A stretch of DNA of 64,000 bases from Teratosphaeria epicoccoides (GCA_021401465.1 JADDMT010000084.1:1-64000); one strand, 5' to 3'. Numbered from the stretch's first letter, positions 10,179 to 21,765 are shown. Notes: generated by a model not told the origin, from the letters alone. A program made the numbers and translations.

Positions 10179-13100
10179 GTGCACATCGACGAGACGCTAG
10201 CTAGGGCCTTAATAGATTCAGGATGTACTGGAATCTTTATGACGCCTAAGTTCGCCAGGACAGCTAGGATAAAGCTACAGGCGAAGACGAATGCTTTCTC
10301 GCTACAAGCGATTAATGGAAAGCCGGTCACGTACAACCAAGGAGTAGTTGACGAAGAGACCGAGATAATGCCTCTACGGATAGGACGCTACTAAGAGATG
10401 CTCTAGTTCGACATCATGGAGTCACTAGGCTCAGATGTAGTACTAGGGTTGCTATAGCTAAGAAACGCTAACCCCTATATTGACTAGAAGAATGAGAGGA
10501 TCTAGTTCCCGGAACTCTCAAGATCGATACCTCTACCTGTAGTATACGACGTACTAGGCAAGATCGAAATATGTGCTATGACTTCAAGCGAGATAGTAGC
10601 CGTCATCAAGGATCCAGAACAGGAAGTACACGTCTTATAGGTCAAAGCAATACAATCGGAAGTCAAGGTCGAATTCATAGTTCCCGATAAGTATAAAGAG
10701 TTCGCTACTCTTTTCAAGGAAGAACCCGACTAAGAAGCTCTGCCAGAACACTAGGAGTAGGACTACGGGATACCCTTACTCCCTAGCAAGACACTAACGA
10801 AGTAATTAGTTCGCCTGTTATTAGCGGCGAAACTAGAGATTCTCTGGAAATACCTAGAAGACAACCTCCGGAAAGGCTTCATCCGCAAGTCGTAGTCCCT
10901 GGCCGGATATCTAATCCTGTTTATGCCTAAGGGGGAAGATGACTAGCGACTCTGCGTAGATTATCGTGGATTAAACGACATTACAATAAAGAATAGTTAT
11001 CCGCTTCCCTTACTCTCGGAATTGCAGGACCGCCTGCAAGGAGCAATGTAGTTCTCGAAGTTCGACATACCCGGAGCGTATAATCGAATTCGAATTAAGG
11101 AAGGCGAAGAATAGAAGACCGCGTTCCGAACTAGGTTTAGACACTACGAGTACATAGTCATGCCATTTAGGTTAACAAACGCCCTAGCTACATAGCAGGC
11201 ATTTATTAACAACATGCTACGAGAGTACCTCGACGTCTTTGTGGTTGTATGTCTAGACGACATCCTCGTCTATTCCTAGACGATCGAAGAGCATAGGACT
11301 TACATGTATAAGGTACTTCAGAAACTCTAGGGTTACCGGCTAAAGGTTAAGCTGCAGAAGAGCGAGTTTCATAAGCAGGAAGTATAATTCCTTAGCTACG
11401 TAGTAGCATAGAATAGAATCAAGATAGACACTAAGAAAGTCTAGGTCGTAAAAGAGTAGCCTACGCTAACTAATGTTAAGGAAGTACAGTCCTTCCTTGG
11501 ATTCGCTAACTTCTACAGGAGATTTGTGGCAAACTATTCGAAGATCACGGCACTACTTACGACTCTTACGACAAAGGATACACCATTCGTATAGGACGAC
11601 GCCTAACAGAATGCCTTTAAGGAACTTAAGCGACGATTTACAGATTAGCTAATCTTACTTATGTTCGACCTAGATAAACCTATTATAGTCGAAACAGATG
11701 CCTCTGACGTAGCACTCGGGGCATGCTTGAGTTAACTAGGACCGAGTAGACGACTACAGCTAGTCGCCTACTACTCGAGGAAATTGTCTGGACCTAAACT
11801 CCGTTACGATGTTAACGACAAAGAACTTCTAGCTATAGTAGACGCCTACAAGGCCTAGCGAGTCTACTTAGAAGGTTCTAAGTACTAGGTCACGGTCTAC
11901 ACAGACTATGAGAACTTGCGATACTTCACAACGACGAAAGAGTTAAACTGACGACAGGTTCGGTAGAGCGAGGAGCTCTCTAGTTTTAACTGCAAGATCG
12001 TCTACCGTAAGGGGACCGATAACGCACGCGCCGATGCACTTAGCTGCTAGACAGACTACATGAAGGGCGTGAAGCAGGAGAAACATGCTATTCTCCAGGA
12101 AAATAGCGATGGCACGCTAGGAGTTAACCGACTCGTAGCTACGACTGTTACATGGACTAGTAGGTTTCAGGACGACCTGAAGAACGCCCTAATCCATGAC
12201 CTAACTGCGCTCGCTGTCCGCGACGACATTGATGGACAGGAGGATTAGGAAGATGAAGACGGAATCCTTCTATTTCAAGGATTAGTATACGTGCTAACGT
12301 CTTTACGATCGGAACTACTACGCCTCTAACATGACGTACCTTAGGCAGGACACCCGGGAGTGTCTAAAATCAAGCAAATTCTCTAACAAGAATATTACTT
12401 CCCTAGGATAGGCAAGGCAATCGAGGACTACGTCTGTTAATGTGTAACTTGCCGACGAAGTAAGCGTAACCGTCACAAACCATATAGGCTACTACGACTA
12501 CTAAAGGTACCTTAACGGCCATAGGAATCGCTCGCTATGGATTTTATCGTTAAACTACCTTAGTCGAGAGAACCCGCTACTAATGAGTTCTTTGACAGGA
12601 TCATGGTAGTAGTCGACTAATTCACTAAGTTTAGGAAGTTTATCCCTTACCGCGAAGACTTCAAGACTAAAGATATCGCGTATGTCTTCATCAAATAGGT
12701 AGTAGCACTACACGGCATGCTACAGGACCTAGTAACGGATCGAGGATCTGTGTTTACCTCTAACTTCTAGAGAGCCCTAATAAGACAATTCTAGGTCAAA
12801 CATCGACTAAGTACTTCCTTCTACCCTTAGACGGATAGACAGACAGAACGCCTAAATCAGACGTTAGAATAGTACCTTCGATCCTATGTTAATAGGGACT
12901 AGAACAACTAGGTAGAGTTGTTGCTAATGGCATAGCTCGCGTATAATAGTACGCTAGCAGAGTCGACAGGACTCTCGCCATTTCAGATGGCATATAGATT
13001 AGCTATAGAAGACATTCTAGACGTCTTAGCTAGTAATCCGAACCTAGCAGCACTCGGACGAGTAGAACATCTACGCCGACTGCAAACAGAAGCACGACTC

Positions 13101-13598
13101 GACCTGCAGTTCTATTAGCAGAACATGGCACGGTACGCGAATCGTAAGAGAATTAAGGGACTAATTCTAAAGGAGGGGGACAAGGTGTATCTCCTCCGCT
13201 GTCACATCAAATCAGACAAGCCGAGTAAGAAATTAGACGCTGTAAAACTAGGACTATTCAGGATCAAGGCTAAGAAGGGACTAGTTAATTTTGAGTTATA
13301 GCTACCTAAGCAGATGAGAATACACCCTGTGTTCTATGTCTCTCTGCTAGAACAAGCAGCGCCGGACGCCGCACTGCAATCGGAACCCTTACTACTCGAC
13401 CCTGAAGTAGAAGAACCAGAGTACACTATCGAGAGGATTATCGACACTCGCTAGCAGGACGGACAGCGAGAGTACTTAATAAAATAGGAAGGATATAGGA
13501 GTACCGAGAACACCTGGGAACCCCTAGAACACCTGCGAAACTGTTAGCAAAAGATACGAAGTTTCGAGAAAGGAACGAACCTAGGAAGAAGATCCTAA
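10179..13598 (+). pseudogene. L1 pol: protease, RT, RNase H, integrase, chromodomain
   Basis: Protease: ALIDSGCTGIF with the catalytic Asp-Ser-Gly (10196-10240). RT: LCVDYRGLND, then VMPFRLTNA and CLDDILVYS with the Asp-Asp pair near 11253-11280. RNase H: ETDASDVALGACLS, then YTDYENL. Integrase: a zinc-binding CVTCRRSKRN region near 12440, the core with AMDFIVKLP, TDRGSVFTS and the following Glu region, and the GDKVYLL region. Chromodomain: YTIERIIDTR, EYLIK, EGYRSTENTWEPLEHL (13420-13550). TAA at 13596-13598 ends it. The many internal stops are all TAG/TAA apart from a single TGA, so it is inactive. The domain order (integrase after RT-RNase H, then chromodomain) defines a Ty3/gypsy chromovirus. 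Confidence 0.88.
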
Positions 13599-14216
13599 GC
13601 CACGACTAGACTCCTGCGGGACGCCGTCGACTAGCTCGGCTATCACGCCATCCAGGAAACCCTAATATGAGGCATTAGCGAAACCCTCTATTACGCTCCA
13701 TGTCGTAGGACTAAGAGCGAGACCCGCGGAAGGATCTAGGTCAAGGAGAAACCTAGCCTGCGAGAGAGCTTGTTCCTCGGCCTCCTCCTCCCTGATCTCG
13801 CGCTCCTCGAGAGCGCGACTATCTTCGACCTCCCGGTCGACTACGTCTAACTGTTTTCGAAGACGCATCTCCTTTGCATGCGCCTCTAGCATCTTCTGCG
13901 AAGCCTCGGCTAGGACCGCCTTCGCATAATCGAGATTTGCAATTAGTCTTTTCCGCTAATCGCCTAACTTCTTCTATTTGACCTCTGTCACCTTCGCGTC
14001 GCAACTCCGACAGTTACTAAAGTAATATTGCGAACATTTCCCCAAGGAAATGTGTACCCGACAAACGAGCTTTAGCTCTTGACACTAAGTGCAGGACTTC
14101 ATGCTATCCTGGCCCTGACGATAGATTCGATTCGCGCGGCGTTTGCGTTTCTGCGTTGAAGGGGCGTTAGTGTCTAGAATGACACAAGGTAGTAATGTAG
14201 AAAGAGAAGACATCAT
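13581..14216 (-). pseudogene. Antisense ORF of L1: Zn(II)2Cys6-like motif plus coiled coil
   Basis: On the strand opposite to pol, tail-to-tail with it and overlapping its stop by 18 bp. From ATG 14216 the frame runs about 211 codons with only a few TAG stops. A basic stretch (KRKRR, codons 23-27) precedes cysteines at codons 42, 45, 52, 61, 64 (read Tyr, TAT, a RIP form of TGT), 69 and 72. This gives CX2CX6CX8CX2CX7C, the spacing of a fungal binuclear zinc cluster. The rest is Glu/Arg/Lys-rich and heptad-like (AHAKEMRLRKQLDVVDREVE), a probable coiled coil. That it acts as a DNA-binding or RNA-binding factor is inference. It shares no obvious sequence with the Fam360 antisense gene but occupies the same place. 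Confidence 0.6.
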
Positions 14217-14292
14217 AGCGCAAAAGAAAGAACAAGAGAAACCCCGCACTAATAAGGTAGCTTAGGGACGAGCTAGGCTAAGAGGGGGATAG

Positions 14293-14776
14293 TGTCATAG
14301 GTGTTAGGAGTACTGTCTAGAGTACTATAGGATACAGGATCGTGAGGGTCCTAAGTGCTATGAGTCATAGTACTGTCATGAGAGTACTATAAGTCATAGG
14401 CATAGTCATAGGAGAAAGGATCTGTCATGTAAGGACAGATCCCCGGATCTGTAGGGTTAGTCTATAGATCTATAGGCCTACAAGGAAGAAGGGATCTGTC
14501 ATAGGATAACAGACCCTTAGATCTGTAGGGTTAGTCCATAGATCTTTAGACACGGATCTGTCGGGTCTGTCGACAGATCTAACAGAGCTACTCTGTCTCT
14601 CTAGTATATAGGGCTAGCTTTAGGACAGGCAGTTAGGAGCTTCGTGCTTAATTCTTAATTCCCTTTCCCTAGGGGATAGTCAGTTACAAGGTCAACTGCC
14701 ATTGTCGATATTCTTCACAGCTCTGCGAGTCTAACACCTAGTCACCTTCCTGCTATCGGCACCTACCCTTATGACA
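14293..14776 (+). repeat. 3' LTR of L1 (484 bp)
   Basis: Same ends and length as the 5' LTR, preceded by a polypurine tract AAGAGGGGGATAG. Differences from the 5' LTR are C-to-T or G-to-A, for example TGTCATGGGTG versus TGTCATAGGTG. Confidence 0.92.
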
Positions 14777-14781
14777 ATCGG
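14777..14781. repeat. Right target-site duplication of L1 (atcgg)
   Basis: Identical to 7766-7770 immediately left of the 5' LTR. A 5-bp duplication is usual for Ty3/gypsy integrases. Confidence 0.9.
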
Positions 14782-15924
14782 GTACTATTACGCACTACCT
14801 TCGTGTGACTAGAGCTGCGATATAATTGCGGCTATTGCGAATTTTGAAGCATTAGTCTCTATCCGGATCTTCGTAGTAGGGTTAAAGTGCTAAAGTATAG
14901 GCGTAGTTTAAAAAGCTGCTTTAAGTTTAGAGAAAGCCTTGCTCTAAGCCTCCTCCTAAGGCACTATCCCTGGCTTTTTTCCTCGAATTGCGCCCTTTGC
15001 GAGGGCCGTAAGGGGAGCCACGATCTTCGAGTAGGACTATATGAATCTGCGGTAGAAGTTAGTAAATCCTAGGAACACCTACACTTCTCGGAGGGTAGTT
15101 AGCCGCGGCTACTCCGCGATTGCGGACACCCTTTAGTCATCTATGATGACTCCTTCCGTAGAGACGATGTATCCAAGGAACTTCATCCTATCCGTCAGGA
15201 ATGAGCACTTCTTTAGGTTCGCGTATAGAGCGAACTTGCGGAGCTGTTTGAGCACTATCCTTAGGTACCGAATATGCTCCTCCTTCGAGTCAGAGTAGAC
15301 TAGTATATCGTCTAAATATACTACGTAGCAGGTGTTAACGAGGCCGGCCAGGGCCCGGTTAATATACGCTTAGAACGTTGCTAGTGCGTTAGTCAAGCCA
15401 AACAGCATTACTGTATACTTAAAGTGTCTATACTGCGTTCAGAATGTAGTCTTCTACTCGTCGCCCTTTCGGATTAGTATCTAGTAGTAGGCGTCCTTTA
15501 AATCGATAGACGAGAAGATAGCGGCGTGACTAAGGCGGTCAAGCGTCTCGCTAATAAGTAGTAGGGGGCAGCGGTTTTTCTAGGTTACTACGTTAAGGCC
15601 CCTATTGTTAACGTATAGGCGGAGCGTGTTATCCTTCTTCAGGACGAACATAACTAACGCTCTAGCCTCGCTGTCGCTCCGTCGGATCCACGCGTTCCTT
15701 TGCGCCTTGTAGAGGTAGTCTCGAAGTGTTTCAAGCTACAATTCCGACATAGGGTATAGAGGTCGATACGGAGGATTGTAACCCTCCTTAAGGTTAATCG
15801 CATGTTCCGCGTCTAGGGCCCGGGCATAGGCCGTAGCCTCTACGTCGAAAATATCGGCGTATTCCTCTAACTTAGGCGGAAGGGTAACGTCTTCCTTGAC
15901 GTTCTGTATGCGGACCGCATACAT
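14777..15924 (-). pseudogene. Fam360 pol, 5' part: RT and start of RNase H (R3)
   Basis: Pol starts at ATG 15924 (MYAVRIQNVKEDVTLPPKL). RT shows the YRGLN-type motif as NNRGLNVVT, SSIDLKDAYY, VMLFGLTNA and the catalytic YLDDILVYS near 15290-15320, then FLGFTNFYRRFI and RNase H start KIRIETNASKF. L1 interrupts it at 14776. The motifs are good, but there are many TAG/TAA stops. Confidence 0.82.
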
Positions 15925-15927
15925 GCA

Positions 15928-17706
15928 TTAGACCTTCTTTATGTCCTTGTAGAAGCTATGTGCGTCACGTATCCGCACTGTAGGAACTTCGCCTATAGAG
16001 CCGTAGAACTAGTTGTTAGTAGCTCTATTAACAACGACTCCCTGCTTGTAGCGCTAAGGGCAGCCGAGCAGGAGCTCCTTATCAGGAACGTCTTTAGCAT
16101 AGAAGACTTCGTTAGTCTCGCGCACTTCTCCTGAGGAGTCCGCGAGTTAGAGGCGTACGTTGTACGCGCCGCGAGCCGCTACGCCTTCGCCCTAAAAGGA
16201 CTTCATGGTAGGCAGCAGGGTTCCTAGGATCGGCTTCAAAACGAGCCGTACGACTACTCTCTAGGGTATCACGTTAACCTCCGCAAGGTCATCTAACATA
16301 TAGTCTACTAGCTTAAGCGAGCTATTAACTCGGACCGTACCGGATAGGCGCTAGGCAGGCCACGAGTCTACACTATTAGTAACAGACAGCTTAGATACCC
16401 GCGGTAGCTATTCGGTTGTCTCGGGCTTGTCCTTCTTTCGCCTCCCCTCTAGGGAGGTTTCAGACACCTTGCTTACCTTCTTCCTATTACTTCGTTTAGG
16501 ATAGCGAGCCGCCTAGTAGTCCCTCGCTCTACAGATGTAGCAGCTACTCGGAGGCTTCTCGCTACTGTCATTTAGCTTAGAGGGCTTGCTCCTCCGGAAT
16601 GAACTACCGCGTTAGGCGTGACCCCTAGGGCGCTTGTAATAGCGGCCCTTTAGTAGGTCCTCGGGGCTTAGACGCTTATTGTCCTTACTGCCCGATTTTC
16701 CATTTCGCTTCAAGGTGATTTCCATATGTGTCGCAAGGGACACGAGGTCTTGCCGAGTTGTCGGAAGTTCATGAAAAGTCATGATTGTATTCTGAAGATT
16801 GTCATCAAGTTTGACGAGCAAGTGCCGCACGTGTTACGTCTTAGTATAGGGTAGCATCTGTCCCTCGAGTGTGGCGAGGTAGGTAGCGAAGCTAGAGGTT
16901 GTTTGTCCCTTCCCCTGCTTAGCCTTCTCGTACTCGACAGACATAGTAAGGGCGCGATTCCCTGGATCCTCGACCTAGTCGACATAGAACTAGCAAAAGT
17001 CCGCCTACGTATACGTTCTGTCATAGACCCGCATAAGGTTATACTACTTATGCTAATTGTTACGAGGTTCCTTATCCTCTTCGAGCCATATTACACTAAA
17101 GGCGACTCGTTCGCCCTCTGTAGAATATCCGCGTAGGTTAAGCACAAAAACTGCCTTACACGCCTGCAAGAAAGTTCGAGCCTCCTTTAAGGTGTCTCCC
17201 TTAAACAGCTTCGGGTTACGTGCGTTGCGACTACCTCCTAGTTAGCCTACTATGGCCCCGAATTTAGGCACTAGGTTCGCAGGCACACGCGGAGGGTCTG
17301 CGCCTCCTAGTAAGTTGTCTTCGCGGGTCCCTAGCGTGAAATCTCGCTAGATTTCTTCGTCCGCTAGTTCATTAGTACCGCTTATGGCAATGTCTTCGTC
17401 GTCCTCGCCGTTGTCGCTGCTAGAAGCGGTGCGGCTCTAGCTCTAGTTCGCAAGGCGGTTCGCGACCTAATCGACAATCATGGCTACAAGGGCTAGGTCG
17501 ATAGTCAGGGTTAGCTGCGGTCCCTATGCGGGAGGTCTATTGCCTTGTCTGCCGCGTAATTAGCCTCTAGCGGAACCGTCGCTCGATGTAGTGTCGCTCG
17601 CAGGGGGTACTTCTGCGGGCTAGTTACTTAGGCTAGCTTCGCTATCGCGGGCGCTCGGGATAGCGCTCGCTACACGTTAGTTGCGAGTTTGTAGTACTTT
17701 AGACAT
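15928..17706 (-). pseudogene. Fam360 gag-protease ORF (R3)
   Basis: ATG 17706 to TAA 15928-15930. It contains gag (open stretch 16830-16612 with IMTFHELPTTRQDLVSL), a damaged zinc knuckle near 16500-16560 and the protease-like region. The TAA is in frame with the pol ATG two codons later. The same TAA is present in R1 and R6, so it may be a real gag/pol stop or a shared RIP change of CAA. Confidence 0.8.
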
Positions 17707-17743
17707 ATCGTAGTATTCTCTGCTAGACTACAAAGCAGGGGGG

Positions 17744-17752
17744 AGAAAGCAG
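17744..17752 (-). other. Primer-binding site of R3, self-priming type
   Basis: CTGCTTTCT on the minus strand, three bases inside the LTR end at 17756. It is the exact complement of AGAAAGCAG in the LTR. Confidence 0.6.
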
Positions 17753-17755
17753 AAC

Positions 17756-18115
17756 TAATATAGATGTATATGCTATATGATATAGAAATATCTCGTAGTA
17801 TGACAGAGTAATCCGACCTTTTAGTAGGTACAAGACAGCGCTGCTTTCTGCTTATCGCAGAGGTAGCGCTAAGGGTGCTTATAACCCCTGACGCTCCTTA
17901 ATTAGGGAAAGCATGTCCGAGCCTAACCCTGCAGGGGTACCGTAGGGTCAGCGACGTAGGGGCGTCCTACGTCGACAACTAATCCCTCTCGGACGACATA
18001 TAAGCTAACGTATGTACGAAGGACCCCCTTGCCATATGTGGCAGGGTCACTACATGCTAAGAGCAGGCATTAGAACCTATGCGGTTCTAATAGCCCCCTA
18101 GTATTAACCGTATTA
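17756..18115 (-). repeat. 5' LTR of R3 (360 bp)
   Basis: Same layout as the LTR of R1. Its end is GTATTA instead of GTATCA, a RIP-type change at the terminal CA. It directly abuts an integrase fragment of R4. Confidence 0.9.
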
Positions 18116-18973
18116 GTTAAGCACTGCCTAAGTATAGCATTCTATCTACAGACTAATGGTTAGACTAAACGTATGAACTAGACTCTTAAGTAGTACCTTT
18201 AGTGCTACTACGCTAAGAACTAGGATGCCTAGGCCGATGTAATTCCTATAGCGGAATTTGTAGTTAATAATAGCGTGCATGCTACTATGCGCATGTCGCC
18301 ATTTCAGATTCTTTATGGCTTTGATCTAGAAATACACCTAGAACCGCCTTAGGACGAGTCTTCTAAGGAGAGGGTGCTAGCCGCTACGGAATTAGCGCGG
18401 CGTATGCGCGAGGTACATTCGGTGCTAATAGAACACTAGAAAAAGGCCTTAGAATCCCAGATTAAACATAATAACGCCTATGCTAAACCGATGTAGTACG
18501 CAGTTAGTACGAAGGTGTTACTATTAACGAAGAATCTCAAGCTGAAACTTCTAAGCAAGAAGATAACGCCTAGGTTCGTCGGACCCTTCCGGATACATGA
18601 CGTAATAGGCTCGCAGGCGTACTAGCTATTGTTGCTATCGTCGTATTATGTGCATGACGTCTTCTACGTATCTCTACTCGAACTATGGGTACAGCGCAAG
18701 GGCGAAGAGCCTGCGGACCTAATGCTAGTAGTAGAAGAGAACGAAGAGTAGGAAGTCAAGGGTATTAAGGACAGTATATAGCGTAAGGGCGCAACGTACT
18801 ATCTAGTAAAGTAGAAAGGATACCTACCTAAGTACACATAATAGGTTCTAGCTAAAGACTACAAGAACGCTCTAGAAGCTATTCGTGAATTCGAAGAGTA
18901 GAGGAGGCATGAGCAGGGCTTAAGAAGGTCGATTCGTGGGAAGATAAGGGCTTTAGAGCAGAATTCTTAACAT
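18116..18973 (+). pseudogene. Fam360 integrase C-terminal half and chromodomain (R4)
   Basis: Starts at the KHCLSTAFYLQT region of the integrase core and continues through AEFVVNNS, SPFQILYGFD, KVLLLTKNLKLKL, GPFRIHD and HDVFYVSLLEL to a chromodomain, ending at TAA 18971-18973. It is broken by TAG stops. The left break coincides with a possible 5-bp target (gttaa). Confidence 0.8.
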
Positions 18974-19110
18974 GTGTATGTAGCGTATAATGCGCGGAGT
19001 AATAACGAGAAGCAAACGCCCTACTTATACATCATTGATGCCTAAAGGCATACCTAGAATAAACCTAAGGAGAATAAGAGACATGCTCAGATTAGCTTCG
19101 TAGCTAATGC

Positions 19111-20607
19111 TTAGCGACTACTAGTTAGGGGCTTCCTGACTGAACCCGAAGCAGGAGAGTCTTTCTTGTTACAGTCTGCTAGGGACTACCTACCTGCACG
19201 GGGTCTACTAAACACCCTGAAGCGACTATAAGTGACAGGGGTAGCAACGCCACGAAGAGAGGCTAGTATCTTCTTCTTTAGTAGGTTGTAAGGGAGCTCG
19301 TCTTTAGAGCCTATAGTAGCTAGAGAACTAGCGACATCCTCACTACGCCTAGTCGCGACGACTACCTCATCCTTAGCATTAGAAGGCGAAGAGACTCGAG
19401 CGCGCTTGCGGCTGTCGCGCTTAGCACTCGAGATCATCTTGCGCTTCTTGACACAAGTGTCGACTACATTATCAGACTTAGTGTCCCCCTTAGGCGTAAC
19501 TAGTGCGGTAACACTATAGCGCGAAGGGATCACGTCAGGACCGAAGGTATCCTAGACATCGTCATCCTCCTTATCCTTAAAGATCTGGCCTAGAGGCTTA
19601 TGCCTTAGCGTCTTGACGGACGTAGTACGGGTCGCAAGCAGGGAAGGTTCGGCTTCCTTGTCGCTAACCTTAATTTTGGCCCTGGCCTTCTTCTTCTTCT
19701 TAGACAGTAGTGTCGAGGCGGCGTAGGCAGCGGCGCTACAATGTGTTAGCTATACGCACGCGACAGGATTCGAGTGAGTAACTTACGGCTTAGTCCTCAG
19801 GACCGGCTTAGAGGCAGGCTGTCTCTCGGTATGGCGCTAGGGCGTGGCCTTAGCGGCAGGAGCGGTAAATTGCTTGATAACCTTCTTGCAGATCATCCGC
19901 GTCTTAAAGTCATCGTTAATAGAGGCAAGGGCCCTAAGTTGCTAACGCTAACGGCTAGTCGGATATTTCTCGACGCTAACGTTAGCCTAGCGGAGAAAGT
20001 TAGCATTCATACTTAGAGGGTACCTATACTATATGCGTACTATAGCGAAGGTCTCGACCCTAACGGTTAGCCCCTTCAAGATCTTCTAGACTAAGTCTGC
20101 GATTAGACCTAGACAAACATTTTCGCCTGTTAGCAGAGAGTCGAAGTAAACACCGCCGTGAGAACAGTTAGCAGTCGCGGTGAAGCACAAGAGGGCGCTA
20201 AGCAGGTAGGCGAGTACCTCGTAGTACTTAGCCTGTAGCCTATTCATAGTCGGAGTGCCTTTAGTAATCCCCTTGTCGCGCGTACTCTAGAAGTCATCGA
20301 TGTTATAGCAGAGCTAGTTGTACTTGCCGTATACCTCTTTAGGGAGGTCTTAGCATTTTTGATGCTTGCCATTATAGTTAACACAATTGCGGTAGATACT
20401 GCCCTCATTAAATCCGCTGACGTAGATCTTAGCTACGCTTTAGTTAGTACAAGTTACGCATACCTCGCGGGTAGGGGACGCCTTACTAACACGCGGAGGA
20501 GAGATGTGTGCAGCTTGGCTACTAAGGTTGTCAAGGCATTGTTAACACGAGCGACAATCGTAGGCAGAGCGAGTAGTGTCGAACTTAGTCTACAGCACAT
20601 AAGCCAT
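19111..20607 (-). pseudogene. Antisense cysteine-rich gene of Fam360, R4 copy
   Basis: Exactly 1,497 bp from ATG 20607 to TAA 19111-19113, identical in length and layout to the R3 and R6 copies. Cysteine codons at 18, 21, 24, 50, 53, 75 and 85 are intact; position 78 is Tyr (TAT). The longest open stretch, 19533-19186, encodes a Lys/Arg-rich C-terminal region (KKRKMISSAKRDSRKRARV). The same 51-bp intron with GTAAGT, GCTAACA and TAG is present. In-frame stops are of RIP type. See the R3 copy for interpretation. Confidence 0.6.
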
Positions 20608-21405
20608 TATAGCTAAGACGGGTTAATTGATCTTAATTAATTGATTAAAGAAGAAGAAGCTCTAGTACAGACCTGTAGACATGGCGAGGCGCAAGCTAAG
20701 CGAAATAGGAGCGGAGGTCGATGTTAGTGTCTTAGAACAGGAAGTTTAGGAAAGCGACGAGGTTTTTATACCCTCTAACAGCCCCGCTGTTGCCTACCGC
20801 AACTGTTAAGCTAGTGACTCGAACTACTTGCGCAGAGTACCTGCCTTTAGTTGACTTACAAGGGGACCGAATAATGCAATAACGGATAACGCGGCTGTTA
20901 CGCATGTGCGCTAACTGCACTCGTACTAGCCTACTAGCATGAAAATGTAGCGAGGCCCGCGCTAGGAGCGCGCTCCTGCTGTTTTAAGCGGCGCGCGTAG
21001 AGCGTCCGCGTACTTTCCTACTACCCTAAGGTTCTGCGACACGTTCTTCATGGTCACGACTAAATAGGGACGGCCAAGCTACTTGGCGAGGCTAGCGCGC
21101 ATGCTTGCCCCATAATTTCAAGGATTGACTAAAGTACATGCTTGTAGTGTCCTGATATCTCGATCTGCATGTAAAGCGAAGGTGTTACAAAGCTGCCTAA
21201 CATGTGACAGGTTAAAACCCGCCTAAGTTAGTAGCCTCCGCCCTGTACTTGCTGCGAAGGTGTTAAGGTATGCGCATGACACATGTTACGTAGGCTATCT
21301 ACCTATTTACTCTTGCGCGGTGTAAGTATGCTACATCCCGTACCCTATACGTTCCGCGTGCATTACTTAGTAAGGCTAGGGACATCCTCATAGGAGGAGG
21401 GGCAG
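20608..21405 (-). promoter_or_regulatory. Spacer and putative promoter of the antisense gene, R4 copy
   Basis: This matches 3296-4093 of R3 in reverse. It has a TATAAAAA box (minus strand) at 20763-20770, 163 bp from the ATG, and the polypurine tract AGGAGGAGGGGCAG just left of the LTR. Confidence 0.5.
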
Positions 21406-21765
21406 TAATATAGTTGATACTAGGGGGCTATTAGAACCGCATAGGTTCTAATGCCTACCCTTAGCATGTAGTGACCCTGCCACATATAGCAAGGGGGTCC
21501 TTCGTACATACGTTAGCTTGTATGTCGTCCGAGAGGGATTAGTTGTCGACGTAGGACGCCCCTACGTCGCTGACCCTACAGTACCCCTACAGGGTTAGGC
21601 TCAGACATGCTTTCCCTAATTAAGGAGCGTCGGGGGTTATAAGCACCCTTAGCGCTACCTCTGCAATAAGCAGAAAGCAGCGCTGTCTTGTACCTACTAA
21701 AAGGTCGGATTACTCTGTCACACTATGAGATATTTCCATATCATATAGCATATACATCTATATTA
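21406..21765 (+). repeat. 3' LTR of R4 (360 bp)
   Basis: Starts TAATATAGTTGATACTAG, a RIP form of TGATACGGTTGATACTAG, and ends TATATTA. It is directly followed by gag of R5. Confidence 0.9.

Larger units (their letters stand above)
7771..14776 (+). mobile_element. L1: complete-length Ty3/gypsy chromovirus with 484-bp LTRs
   Basis: A 7,006-bp element with two LTRs of equal length (484 bp, TGTCAT...ATGACA) and a perfect 5-bp target duplication atcgg at 7766-7770 and 14777-14781. It sits in the RNase H region of R3, and R3's pol reading rejoins exactly across it. Order: LTR, gag with intact zinc knuckle, protease, RT, RNase H, integrase, chromodomain, an antisense ORF, polypurine tract, LTR. 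Sequence and LTR are unrelated to Fam360. Visible differences between its two LTRs are transitions of RIP type. Confidence 0.9.
2936..18115 (-). mobile_element. Fam360 retrotransposon, copy R3, end to end, split by L1
   Basis: The minus-strand element runs from its 5' LTR (17756-18115) to its 3' LTR (2936-3295). Removing L1 and its duplicated target leaves about 8.17 kb. Order in element sense: LTR, PBS, gag-protease, in-frame TAA, RT-RNase H-integrase-chromodomain, antisense gene on the opposite strand, polypurine tract, LTR. The 5-bp flanks do not match (cctcg on the left, gttaa on the right). Each flank looks like an insertion site in a different Fam360 gene, so the copy is probably a recombinant. 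Confidence 0.85.
18116..21765 (+). mobile_element. Fam360 copy R4: 3' half only
   Basis: Plus-strand integrase C-terminal half and chromodomain, the antisense gene on the minus strand, spacer, polypurine tract and 3' LTR. The 5' part of the element is absent; the left edge is the LTR of R3. The right flank atcat (21766-21770) falls inside gag of R5, so R4 had inserted into R5. Confidence 0.82.
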
